The notes beneath the pieces are model-generated. The model saw only the letters and a list, made by a program, of their open reading frames with translations. It was not told the DNA's origin and made no database searches. From Janthinobacterium tructae (GTDB lineage: Bacteria > Pseudomonadota > Gammaproteobacteria > Burkholderiales > Burkholderiaceae_D), in the NCBI RefSeq assembly GCF_006517255.1, contig NZ_CP041185.1, positions 5,332,001 to 5,396,000 of the forward strand: DNA of 64,000 bases. Reading direction: 5' to 3'. Within the stretch, counting starts at the first letter, position 1, and each line of letters opens with the position of its first letter. The translations under genes were made by a program, and so were the position numbers. This document shows positions 19,770-27,390 of the stretch, piece after piece.

Positions 19770-22625
19770 TCAGAATTTGTACTTCAGCCCGGCACTGAAG
19801 AAACGTCCCGCCGCACCCGCATAGTCGAGCGGGTTGTAGCCCGTGGCGCCATACGTGAGCGGATCGAGCGGGGCGATCTTGTCGAACAGGTTTTGCACCG
19901 TTGCAAACACTTCCAGCTTGGGTGTGGCCAGCCAGCGGGCCGTCAGGTCCACCGTCGTGAACGAGGCGATGCGGCAGCCGCGCGGCGCATCGGTGCCGTC
20001 GGCGAAATGCGTGGCGCAGCCGTCCGGATCGTTCTTGAAGCTGATATTGTCGAGCGGCGCGCGGTAGTTGACATTGGTCGAGACGCGCCAGTTCTGACGC
20101 TCCCAGGTGGCGCTCAGGTTGACCCTGTCACCGGGCGTGCCCATGCAGTTGGAAACATCGCAATTGCCGTGCGTGCCGGCGAAATCGCGCTGCGTGCCGT
20201 CCTGCTCCGTGCGCAGCCATTTGTACAGATGCGTCCACTTCAGGTCGAACACCAGGTTGCCATGGTCGCCGCCCAGGTTGAAGCGCTGGCGCGCGTCGAT
20301 ATCGATGCCGCGCACCGTCGTTTGCGCGGAATTGACATAGCTGGCCAGCACGGCCGTGATGGCACCCGGATCGCCGGGCTTGTCGCTGGCCGTGGACGGG
20401 TCGCGTGCCACGTGGCCCTGCGCAATCGCTGTGTCCGTCTGTTCCTGGTTGATCTCATTCTTGCGGCGGATTTGCCACAGATCGACCGAGAGGCTGGTGC
20501 GCGGCAGCGGGTCCCACACGGCGCCCACGGAATAGCTGCGCGAACGCTCGGGCGACAGCTTGGGATTGGGCGCGGTGATGACGGCGATCGATGCCGGGTC
20601 GCAGGCCAGGGTCACGCCGAGCGCGCAGCGCAGCGGGTCGCTGGCGGTGGAAAACGCAGCCAGGCCGCCAACGCCGTTTTCCGCCGCGCCGGGTGCGCGG
20701 AAACCCTTGGCGAAGGTGCCGCGCAGGGCCAGTTCACGCAGCGGCGTCCATTTCACACCCACTTTCGGCGTATAGGAATTGCCCACGTCAGTGAAGTGGT
20801 CGGCGCGCAGGGCGCCCGACAGCTCCACGCTTTTCAGCACGGGCGCCAGCACTTCGGCATACAGGGCCGAAGCGTTGCGGCTGCCCTTGTAGGCGGAATA
20901 GCCGAGGCAGATGATATTGCCCCGTTCCGTGCCTGCGGTGGGCTGCAGTTCCGTCGACTCGTGGCGGAATTCGGCGCCCACGGCCAGGCCCAGGCTACCG
21001 CCGTCGAGCTTGCCCATTTCGCGGCTGGCCTTGAAGTCGATCTGCGCGATATGCGTTTTGGCGTCGTTCGAGATGCGCGGCGACAGGGCCGCGTACAGTG
21101 CGGGCGAATTGAGACCCGCGTTTTCCGCGATGCGCCATACGCTGCCGGCGGGCAGGGCCGCATAGGCAGGGTTCAGGCGGGCCGCAGCCACATTGGCGTC
21201 GCTGGGGTTGAGCAGGGCGAAGGCCACGTCGCGCTGCAGGAAGCCGCCGCGCTCGTTCGCGACCTTGTTTTGCGAGTACAGCAGGGCGCTGTCGATGTCC
21301 CAGCCCGCCACGCTGCCCTTGATGCCGGCGACGAAGCGCGTGAAGGTGGAATCGACTTCCGAGGTGCGCGGACCCACGTCGGCGGCCAGGTAACGCAGTC
21401 GTGCAGCGCGGCCGAAGTAGGGATTGTCAGGATGGCCGGCGCCCAGCGCCACAGCCGCATTGCTGACGGGGCCGCCCGGAAAACCCACCGAGCCGCTGAT
21501 GGTCGACGGCGTGGTGACGGAACTCGATTCGCTGTGATACACGTTCAGTTCGGCATACGCTTGCAGCGCTGGCGTCAGTTGCCAGGCGCCACGGCCAAAG
21601 AAATTGATGTTCTTTTGCCTGGGCTGGATCTGGCCATATTGCTGCGCGGCATCGGTCAGGCAGCCGCCGCCTGGATCGCCCTGCGGGTGGTTTGTGAAGT
21701 TGCCGCAGGCGGCGCCGGGGAAGGTGCGCGTAAAGCCCACGCCGCCCAGGTTGCCGCGGTTATAGTAGTCGAAGGTGTCGGGATTGCGCACGTTGCCGTT
21801 GACGGCGCTGCCCGCCGCATTGTTGTCGGTGATGGCGCCGGCGCCGCTGAGGGTTTCCTGCGCGCTGAAGCCCAGGTCGCGCAAGTCGCTGCGGCCGACG
21901 GCGCCCCGTCCGGCCCGGTCGCGGTTCGAGATCGCCCCTTTTTCGCTGTATTCCAGGTTCAGCAGCACATTGTAGCGGTCGTTGTCGATATCGCCGAAGC
22001 CGTGCGTGATGGATGCGCGCGCCTCGCGCCCGTCCCAGTCTTTCGTCTTGCCGTAATTGCCCTTCACGGCCGTGCCCTGGTAATCGCGCCGCAGGATCAC
22101 GTTGACGACGCCGGCGATGGCGTCCGAGCCGTAGATGGCCGAGGCGCCATCCTTGAGAATTTCCACGCGCTCCACCGCTTCCAGGGGGATGATGTTCAGG
22201 TCGGCAAATACCTTCTGGCCGTCGTCTGCCAGGCCGTAGGGCGCCACGCGGCGCCCGTTCAGCAAGACCAGGGTCGACGCCGTGCCCAGGCCGCGCAGCG
22301 AGATGCCCGACGCGCCGGCGGCAAAGCCGCCGCTGAAACTGGTAGGGACCGAGCCCTGGTTGTCGACGGCCAGGGTTTGCAGCAGTTCGGCCACGCTGGC
22401 CTTGCCCGATTTCTCGATATCGGCCGCATTCAGGGTTTGTACGGCCGAGGCTGTTTCAGCCTGGGCGCGGCGGATGTTCGAGCCGGTGATTTCCACGCGC
22501 TGCAGGGGCGCAGGTGCAGCATTGTCTTGTGCCAGGACGGGTAGACTCAGCAGTGCACTGGCCAGTGCCAGGCCCAGGCGTGGTGGCGAAAAGGCAGCGG
22601 GCTGAAACAAGGGGGTAGGGCTCAT
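19770..22625 (-). CDS. TonB-dependent outer-membrane receptor (paralogue group A, copy 1)
   Basis: A 951-residue TBDR. Signal peptide about residues 1-32 (VLA|QD), TonB-box-like VEITGSNIRR, plug with SLRGLGTASTLVLLNGRRV and ERVEILKDGASAIYGSDAIAGVVNV, and a barrel ending GLKYKF. The C-terminal stretch IAPLDPLTYGATGYNPLD is closely matched in the TBDR at 30250-33048 (IAPLDPLTYGGMSYNPMD), so these two form a paralogue pair (group A). The barrel has paired cysteines (CDVSNCMGTPGDRVNLSATW), also shared with copy 2. Substrate unknown. It is convergent with tldD. The roughly 310 bp upstream, before the aroG promoter, hold no gene. Confidence 0.9.
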   Translation of the reverse strand: MSPTPLFQPAAFSPPRLGLALASALLSLPVLAQDNAAPAPLQRVEITGSNIRRAQAETASAVQTLNAADIEKSGKASVAELLQTLAVDNQGSVPTSFSGGFAAGASGISLRGLGTASTLVLLNGRRVAPYGLADDGQKVFADLNIIPLEAVERVEILKDGASAIYGSDAIAGVVNVILRRDYQGTAVKGNYGKTKDWDGREARASITHGFGDIDNDRYNVLLNLEYSEKGAISNRDRAGRGAVGRSDLRDLGFSAQETLSGAGAITDNNAAGSAVNGNVRNPDTFDYYNRGNLGGVGFTRTFPGAACGNFTNHPQGDPGGGCLTDAAQQYGQIQPRQKNINFFGRGAWQLTPALQAYAELNVYHSESSSVTTPSTISGSVGFPGGPVSNAAVALGAGHPDNPYFGRAARLRYLAADVGPRTSEVDSTFTRFVAGIKGSVAGWDIDSALLYSQNKVANERGGFLQRDVAFALLNPSDANVAAARLNPAYAALPAGSVWRIAENAGLNSPALYAALSPRISNDAKTHIAQIDFKASREMGKLDGGSLGLAVGAEFRHESTELQPTAGTERGNIICLGYSAYKGSRNASALYAEVLAPVLKSVELSGALRADHFTDVGNSYTPKVGVKWTPLRELALRGTFAKGFRAPGAAENGVGGLAAFSTASDPLRCALGVTLACDPASIAVITAPNPKLSPERSRSYSVGAVWDPLPRTSLSVDLWQIRRKNEINQEQTDTAIAQGHVARDPSTASDKPGDPGAITAVLASYVNSAQTTVRGIDIDARQRFNLGGDHGNLVFDLKWTHLYKWLRTEQDGTQRDFAGTHGNCDVSNCMGTPGDRVNLSATWERQNWRVSTNVNYRAPLDNISFKNDPDGCATHFADGTDAPRGCRIASFTTVDLTARWLATPKLEVFATVQNLFDKIAPLDPLTYGATGYNPLDYAGAAGRFFSAGLKYKF

Positions 22626-22890
22626 TGTGTTCTCCGGAAAAGGTCAGGCAATCAAAGGTCGTCGATGCGTCCTTGAGTCTTGTCCGTCCGGTCTGCCCGT
22701 GATTAGATCTTGATCAGTAGTGTGTCGTTTGCCGTCGCCGCAATGGGCGTTGTGTGGTGTGCGCGCCACGACGGGCTCCACACTGGACTGGACTGGCCAT
22801 GCCGGTCTAGTGGCGCGCAACTTTTTATGCTTTTTTACGCGCTTTGCCGTGTAAAACGGCAGCGGCATGCGGCTTTGCCGACAAATATGC
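22626..22890. other. Intergenic stretch between a TBDR and the aroG promoter
   Basis: This 265-bp stretch is part of the 505-bp gap before aroG. It should hold the minus-strand promoter of the TBDR ending at 19770, but I cannot point to clear -35/-10 elements. No gene is seen. Confidence 0.5.
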
Positions 22891-22920
22891 TTGCCAACCC
22901 TTGCAATTTAGGTTTATAGT
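22891..22920 (+). promoter_or_regulatory. Promoter of the aroG leader
   Basis: TTGCCA (22891-22896, 5 of 6 matches to TTGACA) and TATAGT (22915-22920, 5 of 6 matches to TATAAT) are 18 bp apart. Predicted transcription start is about 22926-22929. This places the leader-peptide ATG (22946) about 20 nt into the transcript. Confidence 0.7.
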
Positions 22921-22945
22921 CGTTCATCACTTATGGATGACTCGC

Positions 22946-23014
22946 ATGTTCGCTCGCCACTTTTTTACCGCTTATTTTTACTTTAGCAATTCCAACCCAA
23001 AGGCGGTGGAGTAG
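22946..23014 (+). CDS. Putative Phe/Tyr-rich leader peptide of the aroG attenuator
   Basis: A 22-codon ORF beginning MFARHFFTAYFYFS and ending with Val-Glu and UAG at 23012. Five Phe and two Tyr codons fall within the first 13 codons, including Phe-Phe and Tyr-Phe-Tyr-Phe runs, as in the known pheA/pheST leader peptides. An in-frame ATG at 22937 would add three residues. The Shine-Dalgarno is weak (TGGA at 22934, 8-nt spacing). The ORF lies between a good promoter and an intrinsic terminator directly upstream of aroG. Its last codons (AAG GCG GTG) contain GGCGGT (23002-23007), complementary to the 5' arm of that terminator. No leader-peptide family match is claimed; the inference rests on composition and position. 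Confidence 0.75.
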   Translation: MFARHFFTAYFYFSNSNPKAVE

Positions 23015-23059
23015 CGGTCGGTTCACGTAGCAGCAAAAAACGAGATCCCAGCAAATTCT

Positions 23060-23090
23060 AAAAAACCGCCACTGATGGCGGTTTTTTTTT
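23060..23090 (+). terminator. Intrinsic terminator/attenuator upstream of aroG
   Basis: ACCGCCA (23065-23071) pairs with TGGCGGT (23076-23082) around a CTGA loop. An upstream A run extends the stem, and nine Ts follow (23082-23090). It lies 46 nt after the leader ORF stop and ends 40 nt before the aroG ATG, so it would stop leader transcription before aroG. Its 5' arm ACCGCC can instead pair with GGCGGT at 23002-23007. Segment ACCGCT at 22967-22972, inside the Phe/Tyr codons, can pair with AGCGGT at 23013-23018. Together these give the alternative structures expected of an attenuator. Confidence 0.85.
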
Positions 23091-23130
23091 ACCCAGATGT
23101 TTTACCCTTCCTTAAATTTTGGAGAAAATG

Positions 23131-24195
23131 ATGCCCCGCACCGATGATTTGCGAATTCGCGAAATGAAGGAATTGACCCCGCCGTCCCACCTGATCCGCG
23201 AATTCGCCTGCTCGGAGCAAGCCGAACAGACCGCTGCCAGCGCCCGTATCGCCCTGCACCGCATTCTGCACGGCCAGGATGACCGCCTGATGGTGGTGAT
23301 CGGGCCGTGCTCCATCCACGATACCAAGGCGGCGATGGAATATGCGCGCCTGCTGGTCAAGGAGCGTGCGCGTTTCTCTGGCGAACTGGAAATCGTCATG
23401 CGCGTCTATTTCGAAAAGCCGCGCACCACGGTGGGCTGGAAGGGGCTGATCAACGACCCGTACATGGACAACAGCTTCCGCATTAACGACGGCTTGCACA
23501 TGGCGCGCGAATTGTTGCGTGATATCAATGAGCTGGGTTTGCCGGCTGGCACGGAGTTCCTCGACGTCATCAGCCCGCAATACATCGCCGACCTGATCAG
23601 TTGGGGTGCCATTGGCGCACGCACCACGGAGTCGCAGGTGCACCGCGAGCTGGCCTCGGGACTGTCGTGCCCGGTCGGCTTCAAGAATGGCACGGACGGC
23701 AATGTGAAAATCGCCGTGGAAGCCATCAAGGCCGCCTCGCAGCCGCACCATTTCCTTTCCGTCACGAAGGGCGGCCACTCGGCCATCGTCTCGACCAACG
23801 GCAATGAGGATTGCCACATCATCTTGCGCGGCGGCAAGACGCCCAACTATGACGCGGCCAGCGTGGACGAGGCCTGCAAGGCCATCGCGGCGCAAGGCCT
23901 GGCGGCGCGCCTGATGATCGACGCCTCGCATGCGAACAGCTCGAAAAAACCGGAAAACCAGATCCCCGTGTGTGCCGACATCGCCAGCCAGGTGGCCGGC
24001 GGCGACAGCCGCATCGTCGGCGTGATGGTGGAATCGCACCTGGTGGCCGGGCGCCAGGATTTGATCCCGGGCAAGGAATTGATCTATGGCCAATCCGTCA
24101 CCGATGGCTGCATCGACTGGAGCGCCAGTGTGGCCGTGCTGGAAAACCTGGCGGCGGCCGTCAAGCTGCGCCGCCTGCAGGGCGACGCGGAATAA
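23131..24195 (+). CDS. aroG: 3-deoxy-7-phosphoheptulonate (DAHP) synthase, class I AroG/F/H type
   Basis: A 354-residue enzyme that condenses phosphoenolpyruvate and erythrose-4-phosphate, the first step of the shikimate pathway to Phe, Tyr and Trp. Visible motifs are MVVIGPCSIHD, YFEKPRTTVGWKGLINDP, GARTTESQVHRELASGL, FKNGTDGN, LRGGKTPNYD and IDASHANSSKKP, all class I active-site or metal-binding segments. Start ATG 23131 lies 6 nt after GGAG; ATG 23128 and TTG 23119 are less well placed. Class I enzymes are normally feedback-inhibited by one aromatic amino acid; which one cannot be read here. It is preceded by a Phe/Tyr leader ORF and terminator, and followed by a strong terminator, so it is transcribed alone. 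Confidence 0.96.
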   Translation: MPRTDDLRIREMKELTPPSHLIREFACSEQAEQTAASARIALHRILHGQDDRLMVVIGPCSIHDTKAAMEYARLLVKERARFSGELEIVMRVYFEKPRTTVGWKGLINDPYMDNSFRINDGLHMARELLRDINELGLPAGTEFLDVISPQYIADLISWGAIGARTTESQVHRELASGLSCPVGFKNGTDGNVKIAVEAIKAASQPHHFLSVTKGGHSAIVSTNGNEDCHIILRGGKTPNYDAASVDEACKAIAAQGLAARLMIDASHANSSKKPENQIPVCADIASQVAGGDSRIVGVMVESHLVAGRQDLIPGKELIYGQSVTDGCIDWSASVAVLENLAAAVKLRRLQGDAE

Positions 24196-24211
24196 GGTGG
24201 CGTGCAGCATG

Positions 24212-24250
24212 AAAAAAAGCCCGGAAAGCTAAAGCTTTCCGGGCTTTTTT
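24212..24250. terminator. Strong bidirectional terminator after aroG
   Basis: A seven-A run leads into GCCCGGAAAGC and GCTTTCCGGGC around a TAAA loop, ending in six Ts. The stem is 11 bp and perfect. It terminates aroG and, on the other strand, can back up termination of the TBDR gene ending at 24383. Confidence 0.95.
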
Positions 24251-24265
24251 ACTTAATTCAATTCG

Positions 24266-24377
24266 CCTGACAAAAGCGTAGCGAGCGGCAACGAGTTGCG
24301 GCCGAGACGCGGAACTGTGCTTGAGCACAGTGAGCATCGCAGGCCGCTACTCGCGACGCGCAGTAGCTTGTGTCAGG
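24266..24377. repeat. Nested imperfect palindrome (cruciform-like element)
   Basis: Outer arms CCTGACAAAAGC (24266-24277) and GCTTGTGTCAGG (24366-24377) pair over 12 positions with one mismatch. Inside, GCGGCC (24298-24303) pairs with GGCCGC (24342-24347). At the apex, CTGTGC and GCACAG (24315-24330) form a 6-bp hairpin with a TTGA loop. It lies just past the stop of the minus-strand TBDR and would form a compact structure in its 3' untranslated RNA. It could be an intergenic repeat or an RNA-stability element. Confidence 0.55.
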
Positions 24378-24382
24378 TGTAC

Positions 24383-27034
24383 TTAGAACTTGTACGTGGC
24401 GCGCACGTAGAAGGTGCGGCCCAGCGGATCAGTGTAACGCGGATCGTAGCCGGACTGGAAGGTGCCGATCTGGTTACTGAACGGTGGATCTTCGTTCAGC
24501 AGATTTTTTACGCCCACGGTGACTTCGGTATTCTTGAAGCCGGAGTACGCGCCCGACAGCGACCATACCGAGTAAGCCTTGACGCTTTGCTCGAATTGCG
24601 GATCGACATAGTTCTGGTCGCGGTAGCCGCTCATGTACTTGTTCGACAGCGTGGCATTCCACTTGTCCATATTCCATTGCAGGGAGGCATTGTGTCTCCA
24701 GCGGAATACCGGTGCATTGTCGCCATACACGCCCACGTTTTGCACGAATTCGCCGCCGCGTTCGTTCTGGTACTCATACTTCTGTACCCAGGTGCCGTCA
24801 AAGGCGAACGTGAAGTTGCCATACTGGCTACGTGGCAATTTCCAGTTCAGGCCCAAGTCGATGCCCGAGGTGTGCATTTCGCCCAGGTTGCCCAGGGTGG
24901 CCAGCACGTAATCGAGCTTGCCATCAGCGGTATAGATGAAGTTGTTCTGATACTTTGCGTAGTTGTCGAACAGGGTCTGTTCGGCCACGGTGCCGATCTT
25001 GTCGCGCAGCTTGATCTGGAAGTAATCGAGCGAGACGGTCAGCGACTTGGTAGGTTCGATGACGATACCGGCGCTGAAGGTTTTCGATTTTTCCGGGCCG
25101 ACGTCCGGATTGCCACCCGAGCGGATGTACTGCTGCGCGCCGCAGGCGACATTGCTGTTGGCGCCAGGAATCGCGACGCCGCCTGGGCACAGGCGTGGAT
25201 CGTCGTACTTGTTGGCCGTGAAGGTCTTGGTTTGCGGACCATGCAGGTCATACAGTGTTGGTGCGCGGAAGCCTGTGTTGTAGGAGCTGCGAAGCAGCAC
25301 CTGGCTCGTTGGCTGCCAGCGCACGCCGACCTTCGGATTGAAGCTGCCGCCGACGTCGTTATAGTGGTCATAACGGGCTGCCAGCGACAGTTCCAGGTCT
25401 TTCACGACAGGAATGCTCAGTTCCGAGAAGATGGCGGCGATATTGCGGCTGCCCGACTGGTTCTGCGCTTCGGCGTAGCCGGAGCTCGACGCCTGGCCGG
25501 CCAGATCCCGGTTCACGTTGTACTCGGCTTTGTCGTTGCGGAATTCCGTACCGACGGCGAAACCGACGGCGCCAGCCGGCAGGTTGAACAGCTCGCGGCT
25601 GACCTTGGCGTCGACCGCGGTGCTGGTCATCTTCGCGCTCAGGTATTCGCCTTTCAGGACGGAGTCCTTCAGGTACGCATCGCCAGCGCTACTCTGCGCG
25701 CCGAACGGGTTCAGTATGCCATTGCCGATACCGTCGATGATGCGCTGGTCATTCAGGTAGCCGCCCGTGAAGGCGCTGGTGGCCTTGCTGACGGAGTAGC
25801 TGAGGCCGACGTTGTAGTCCCACGCACCCAGGACGCCTTCGGAAGCCAGTACCAGGCGGTCCGAGGTGCTGGTGTCGAAGCCGCTGCGCTGGCCCGACGC
25901 CACCGGACGCCAGCTGATGTCCAGCGGCGCGCCCGACAGGCCCGCCACGGCTGGTACACCGCCGCTGCCGCCTGGATAGTAAGGGGAGCTCGACGACATG
26001 AGGATGCCGATGTTCGACATCGGCGGCGGCGAGATGCGCGCCTCGTTGGTGCTGCGCGAGTGCAGGTATTCGATGGTGGCCAGGTGATCCTGGTTCAGCT
26101 TGAAGCTGGCCTTGCCGAGGAAGGATTCCTGCTGGGTTTTCGGGATGGCCTGGATGAATGGTGTGACATCCATGGCGCAGGTGCTCTTGCCCGAAGTATT
26201 CTTGTACAGGTTCTCACCCACGCAACCGCCGGCGAAGGCCGGGTTGCCGATCAGGCCATTGCCGGTATCGTAAAAGTTGGCAGGGAAGGTGGTGCCGCTC
26301 AGGTTATCCACGCCCTTGCTTGGGATGTAGCCGCTCTTCGAGAAGGAACGGTCGGCCGTGCTCAGCGCCGACTGGCGATGTACGTCAACCACGCCGAAGA
26401 CGTTGAAGCCATCTTTGTTCAGATCGCCGTAGCCGCCGGACAGGTTCAGGCGCGACTCGTCGCCGCCCCCCGCTTTTTGTGGCTCGTAATGTTCGACCGT
26501 GACGGAGCCGCCCTTGACGGAACGCTTGGTGATGAAGTTAATCACGCCGCCAATGGCATCGGTACCGTAGATGGCGGAGGCGCCGTCGCGCAGCACCTCA
26601 ACGCGCTCCAGGGCTGAAATCGGAATGATGTTCAGGTCGACGGACGAGCCGTTGAATGGGTGGCTGGCGATACGGCGGCCGTTCAGCAGGACCAGGGTCT
26701 TGTCGCCGCCGATGCCGCGCAGGTCGGCGACGGACTGGCCGCCCGTACCGGAGCCTACGGATTGCGAGCTGCTTTGCGAGCTCTGATTCATGGAAATGGT
26801 GGACAGGACTTCCTGTGCCGTCGTCAAGCCTTGCTTGGCGAAATCATCGGCCTTGATCGAGGTGATCGGCAGCGCTGTCTCCGATGCCAGGCGCTTGATG
26901 CTCGAACCGGTGACTTCCACGCGCTGCATGGTGCCATCTGTTGTTTCTTGCGCATACGCGGCATGCATGCTCAGGGCCATGCCGCCAGCAAACATCAGGC
27001 GCAAGGAGCGCGACATTACATTTTCTATCATCAT
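24383..27034 (-). CDS. TonB-dependent outer-membrane receptor (group B, copy 1)
   Basis: An 883-residue TBDR. Start ATG 27034 (or the adjacent 27031) follows AAGGA at 7-nt spacing; the frame is open upstream but without a signal. Signal peptide about 1-28 (AYA|QE), TonB-box-like VEVTGSSIKR, plug with DLRGIGGDKTLVLLNGRRI and ERVEVLRDGASAIYGTDAIGGVINF, barrel ending YVRATYKF. The end segment (EDPPFSNQIG, GYDPRYTDPLGRTF) is nearly repeated in the TBDR at 27391-30072, so the two are tandem paralogues. Its signal peptide (NVMSRSLRLMF) instead resembles that of the group A receptor at 30250-33048. Substrate unknown. Confidence 0.9.
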   Translation of the reverse strand: MMIENVMSRSLRLMFAGGMALSMHAAYAQETTDGTMQRVEVTGSSIKRLASETALPITSIKADDFAKQGLTTAQEVLSTISMNQSSQSSSQSVGSGTGGQSVADLRGIGGDKTLVLLNGRRIASHPFNGSSVDLNIIPISALERVEVLRDGASAIYGTDAIGGVINFITKRSVKGGSVTVEHYEPQKAGGGDESRLNLSGGYGDLNKDGFNVFGVVDVHRQSALSTADRSFSKSGYIPSKGVDNLSGTTFPANFYDTGNGLIGNPAFAGGCVGENLYKNTSGKSTCAMDVTPFIQAIPKTQQESFLGKASFKLNQDHLATIEYLHSRSTNEARISPPPMSNIGILMSSSSPYYPGGSGGVPAVAGLSGAPLDISWRPVASGQRSGFDTSTSDRLVLASEGVLGAWDYNVGLSYSVSKATSAFTGGYLNDQRIIDGIGNGILNPFGAQSSAGDAYLKDSVLKGEYLSAKMTSTAVDAKVSRELFNLPAGAVGFAVGTEFRNDKAEYNVNRDLAGQASSSGYAEAQNQSGSRNIAAIFSELSIPVVKDLELSLAARYDHYNDVGGSFNPKVGVRWQPTSQVLLRSSYNTGFRAPTLYDLHGPQTKTFTANKYDDPRLCPGGVAIPGANSNVACGAQQYIRSGGNPDVGPEKSKTFSAGIVIEPTKSLTVSLDYFQIKLRDKIGTVAEQTLFDNYAKYQNNFIYTADGKLDYVLATLGNLGEMHTSGIDLGLNWKLPRSQYGNFTFAFDGTWVQKYEYQNERGGEFVQNVGVYGDNAPVFRWRHNASLQWNMDKWNATLSNKYMSGYRDQNYVDPQFEQSVKAYSVWSLSGAYSGFKNTEVTVGVKNLLNEDPPFSNQIGTFQSGYDPRYTDPLGRTFYVRATYKF

Positions 27035-27157
27035 CTGAAATTCCTTGGTATTGTGATAAAGATGGCATTTATTTTGAAATAACTTGTTGTCTGCTAGCAA
27101 TTTATTTGTTTATTTCAAAATCCACCAATGAAAATTCTGTAAATTTTCAGGGTCCTC

Positions 27158-27186
27158 ATCAAAACATTCACGATTCAGATTGTCAA
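27158..27186 (-). promoter_or_regulatory. Candidate promoter for the TBDR at 24383-27034
   Basis: On the minus strand, TTGACA (27186-27181) and TTTGAT (27163-27158, 4 of 6 matches) are 17 bp apart. Transcription would start near 27151 and give a leader of about 115 nt. Confidence 0.5.
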
Positions 27187-27298
27187 TTTCGGGCGGACTT
27201 TTTGGATGAAATGCAACATTTTCCTGTTTTTTTTATAATCCTTCAGTAATAAAGTATCGTGAGCCCTTGTCAGCCGTGCTCAGATGGGTAAAATAAAA

Positions 27299-27325
27299 CG
27301 GCGCACATCATCGCTGACGGCGCCG
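27299..27325 (-). terminator. Rho-independent terminator, minus strand
   Basis: On the minus strand, CGGCGC (27325-27320) pairs with GCGCCG (27304-27299) across a longer loop and is followed by TTTTATTTTA. It lies downstream of the TBDR at 27391-30072. Confidence 0.6.
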
Positions 27326-27390
27326 CTTTTCTGTTGCTGGCACGCTGTTGCCAGCGCTGCCTGTTTTATCTATCGACCTGAAAATTCCCC

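Larger units (their letters stand above)
27035..27390. other. Intergenic stretch between group B TBDR genes
   Basis: About 356 bp, AT-rich in the first 200. It holds a candidate minus-strand promoter (27158-27186) for the gene ending at 24383 and a minus-strand terminator (27299-27325) for the upstream receptor. No gene is seen. Confidence 0.6.

Noticed and set aside
19746..22544. 932-codon plus-strand ORF
   Set aside because: Antisense to a complete TBDR; no recognisable motif. The same holds for 24296-26617 and 27982-30051.
22933..22986. Alternative leader ORF starting MDDSHV in another frame
   Set aside because: It overlaps the Phe/Tyr ORF but has few aromatic codons and ends before the complementary segments.
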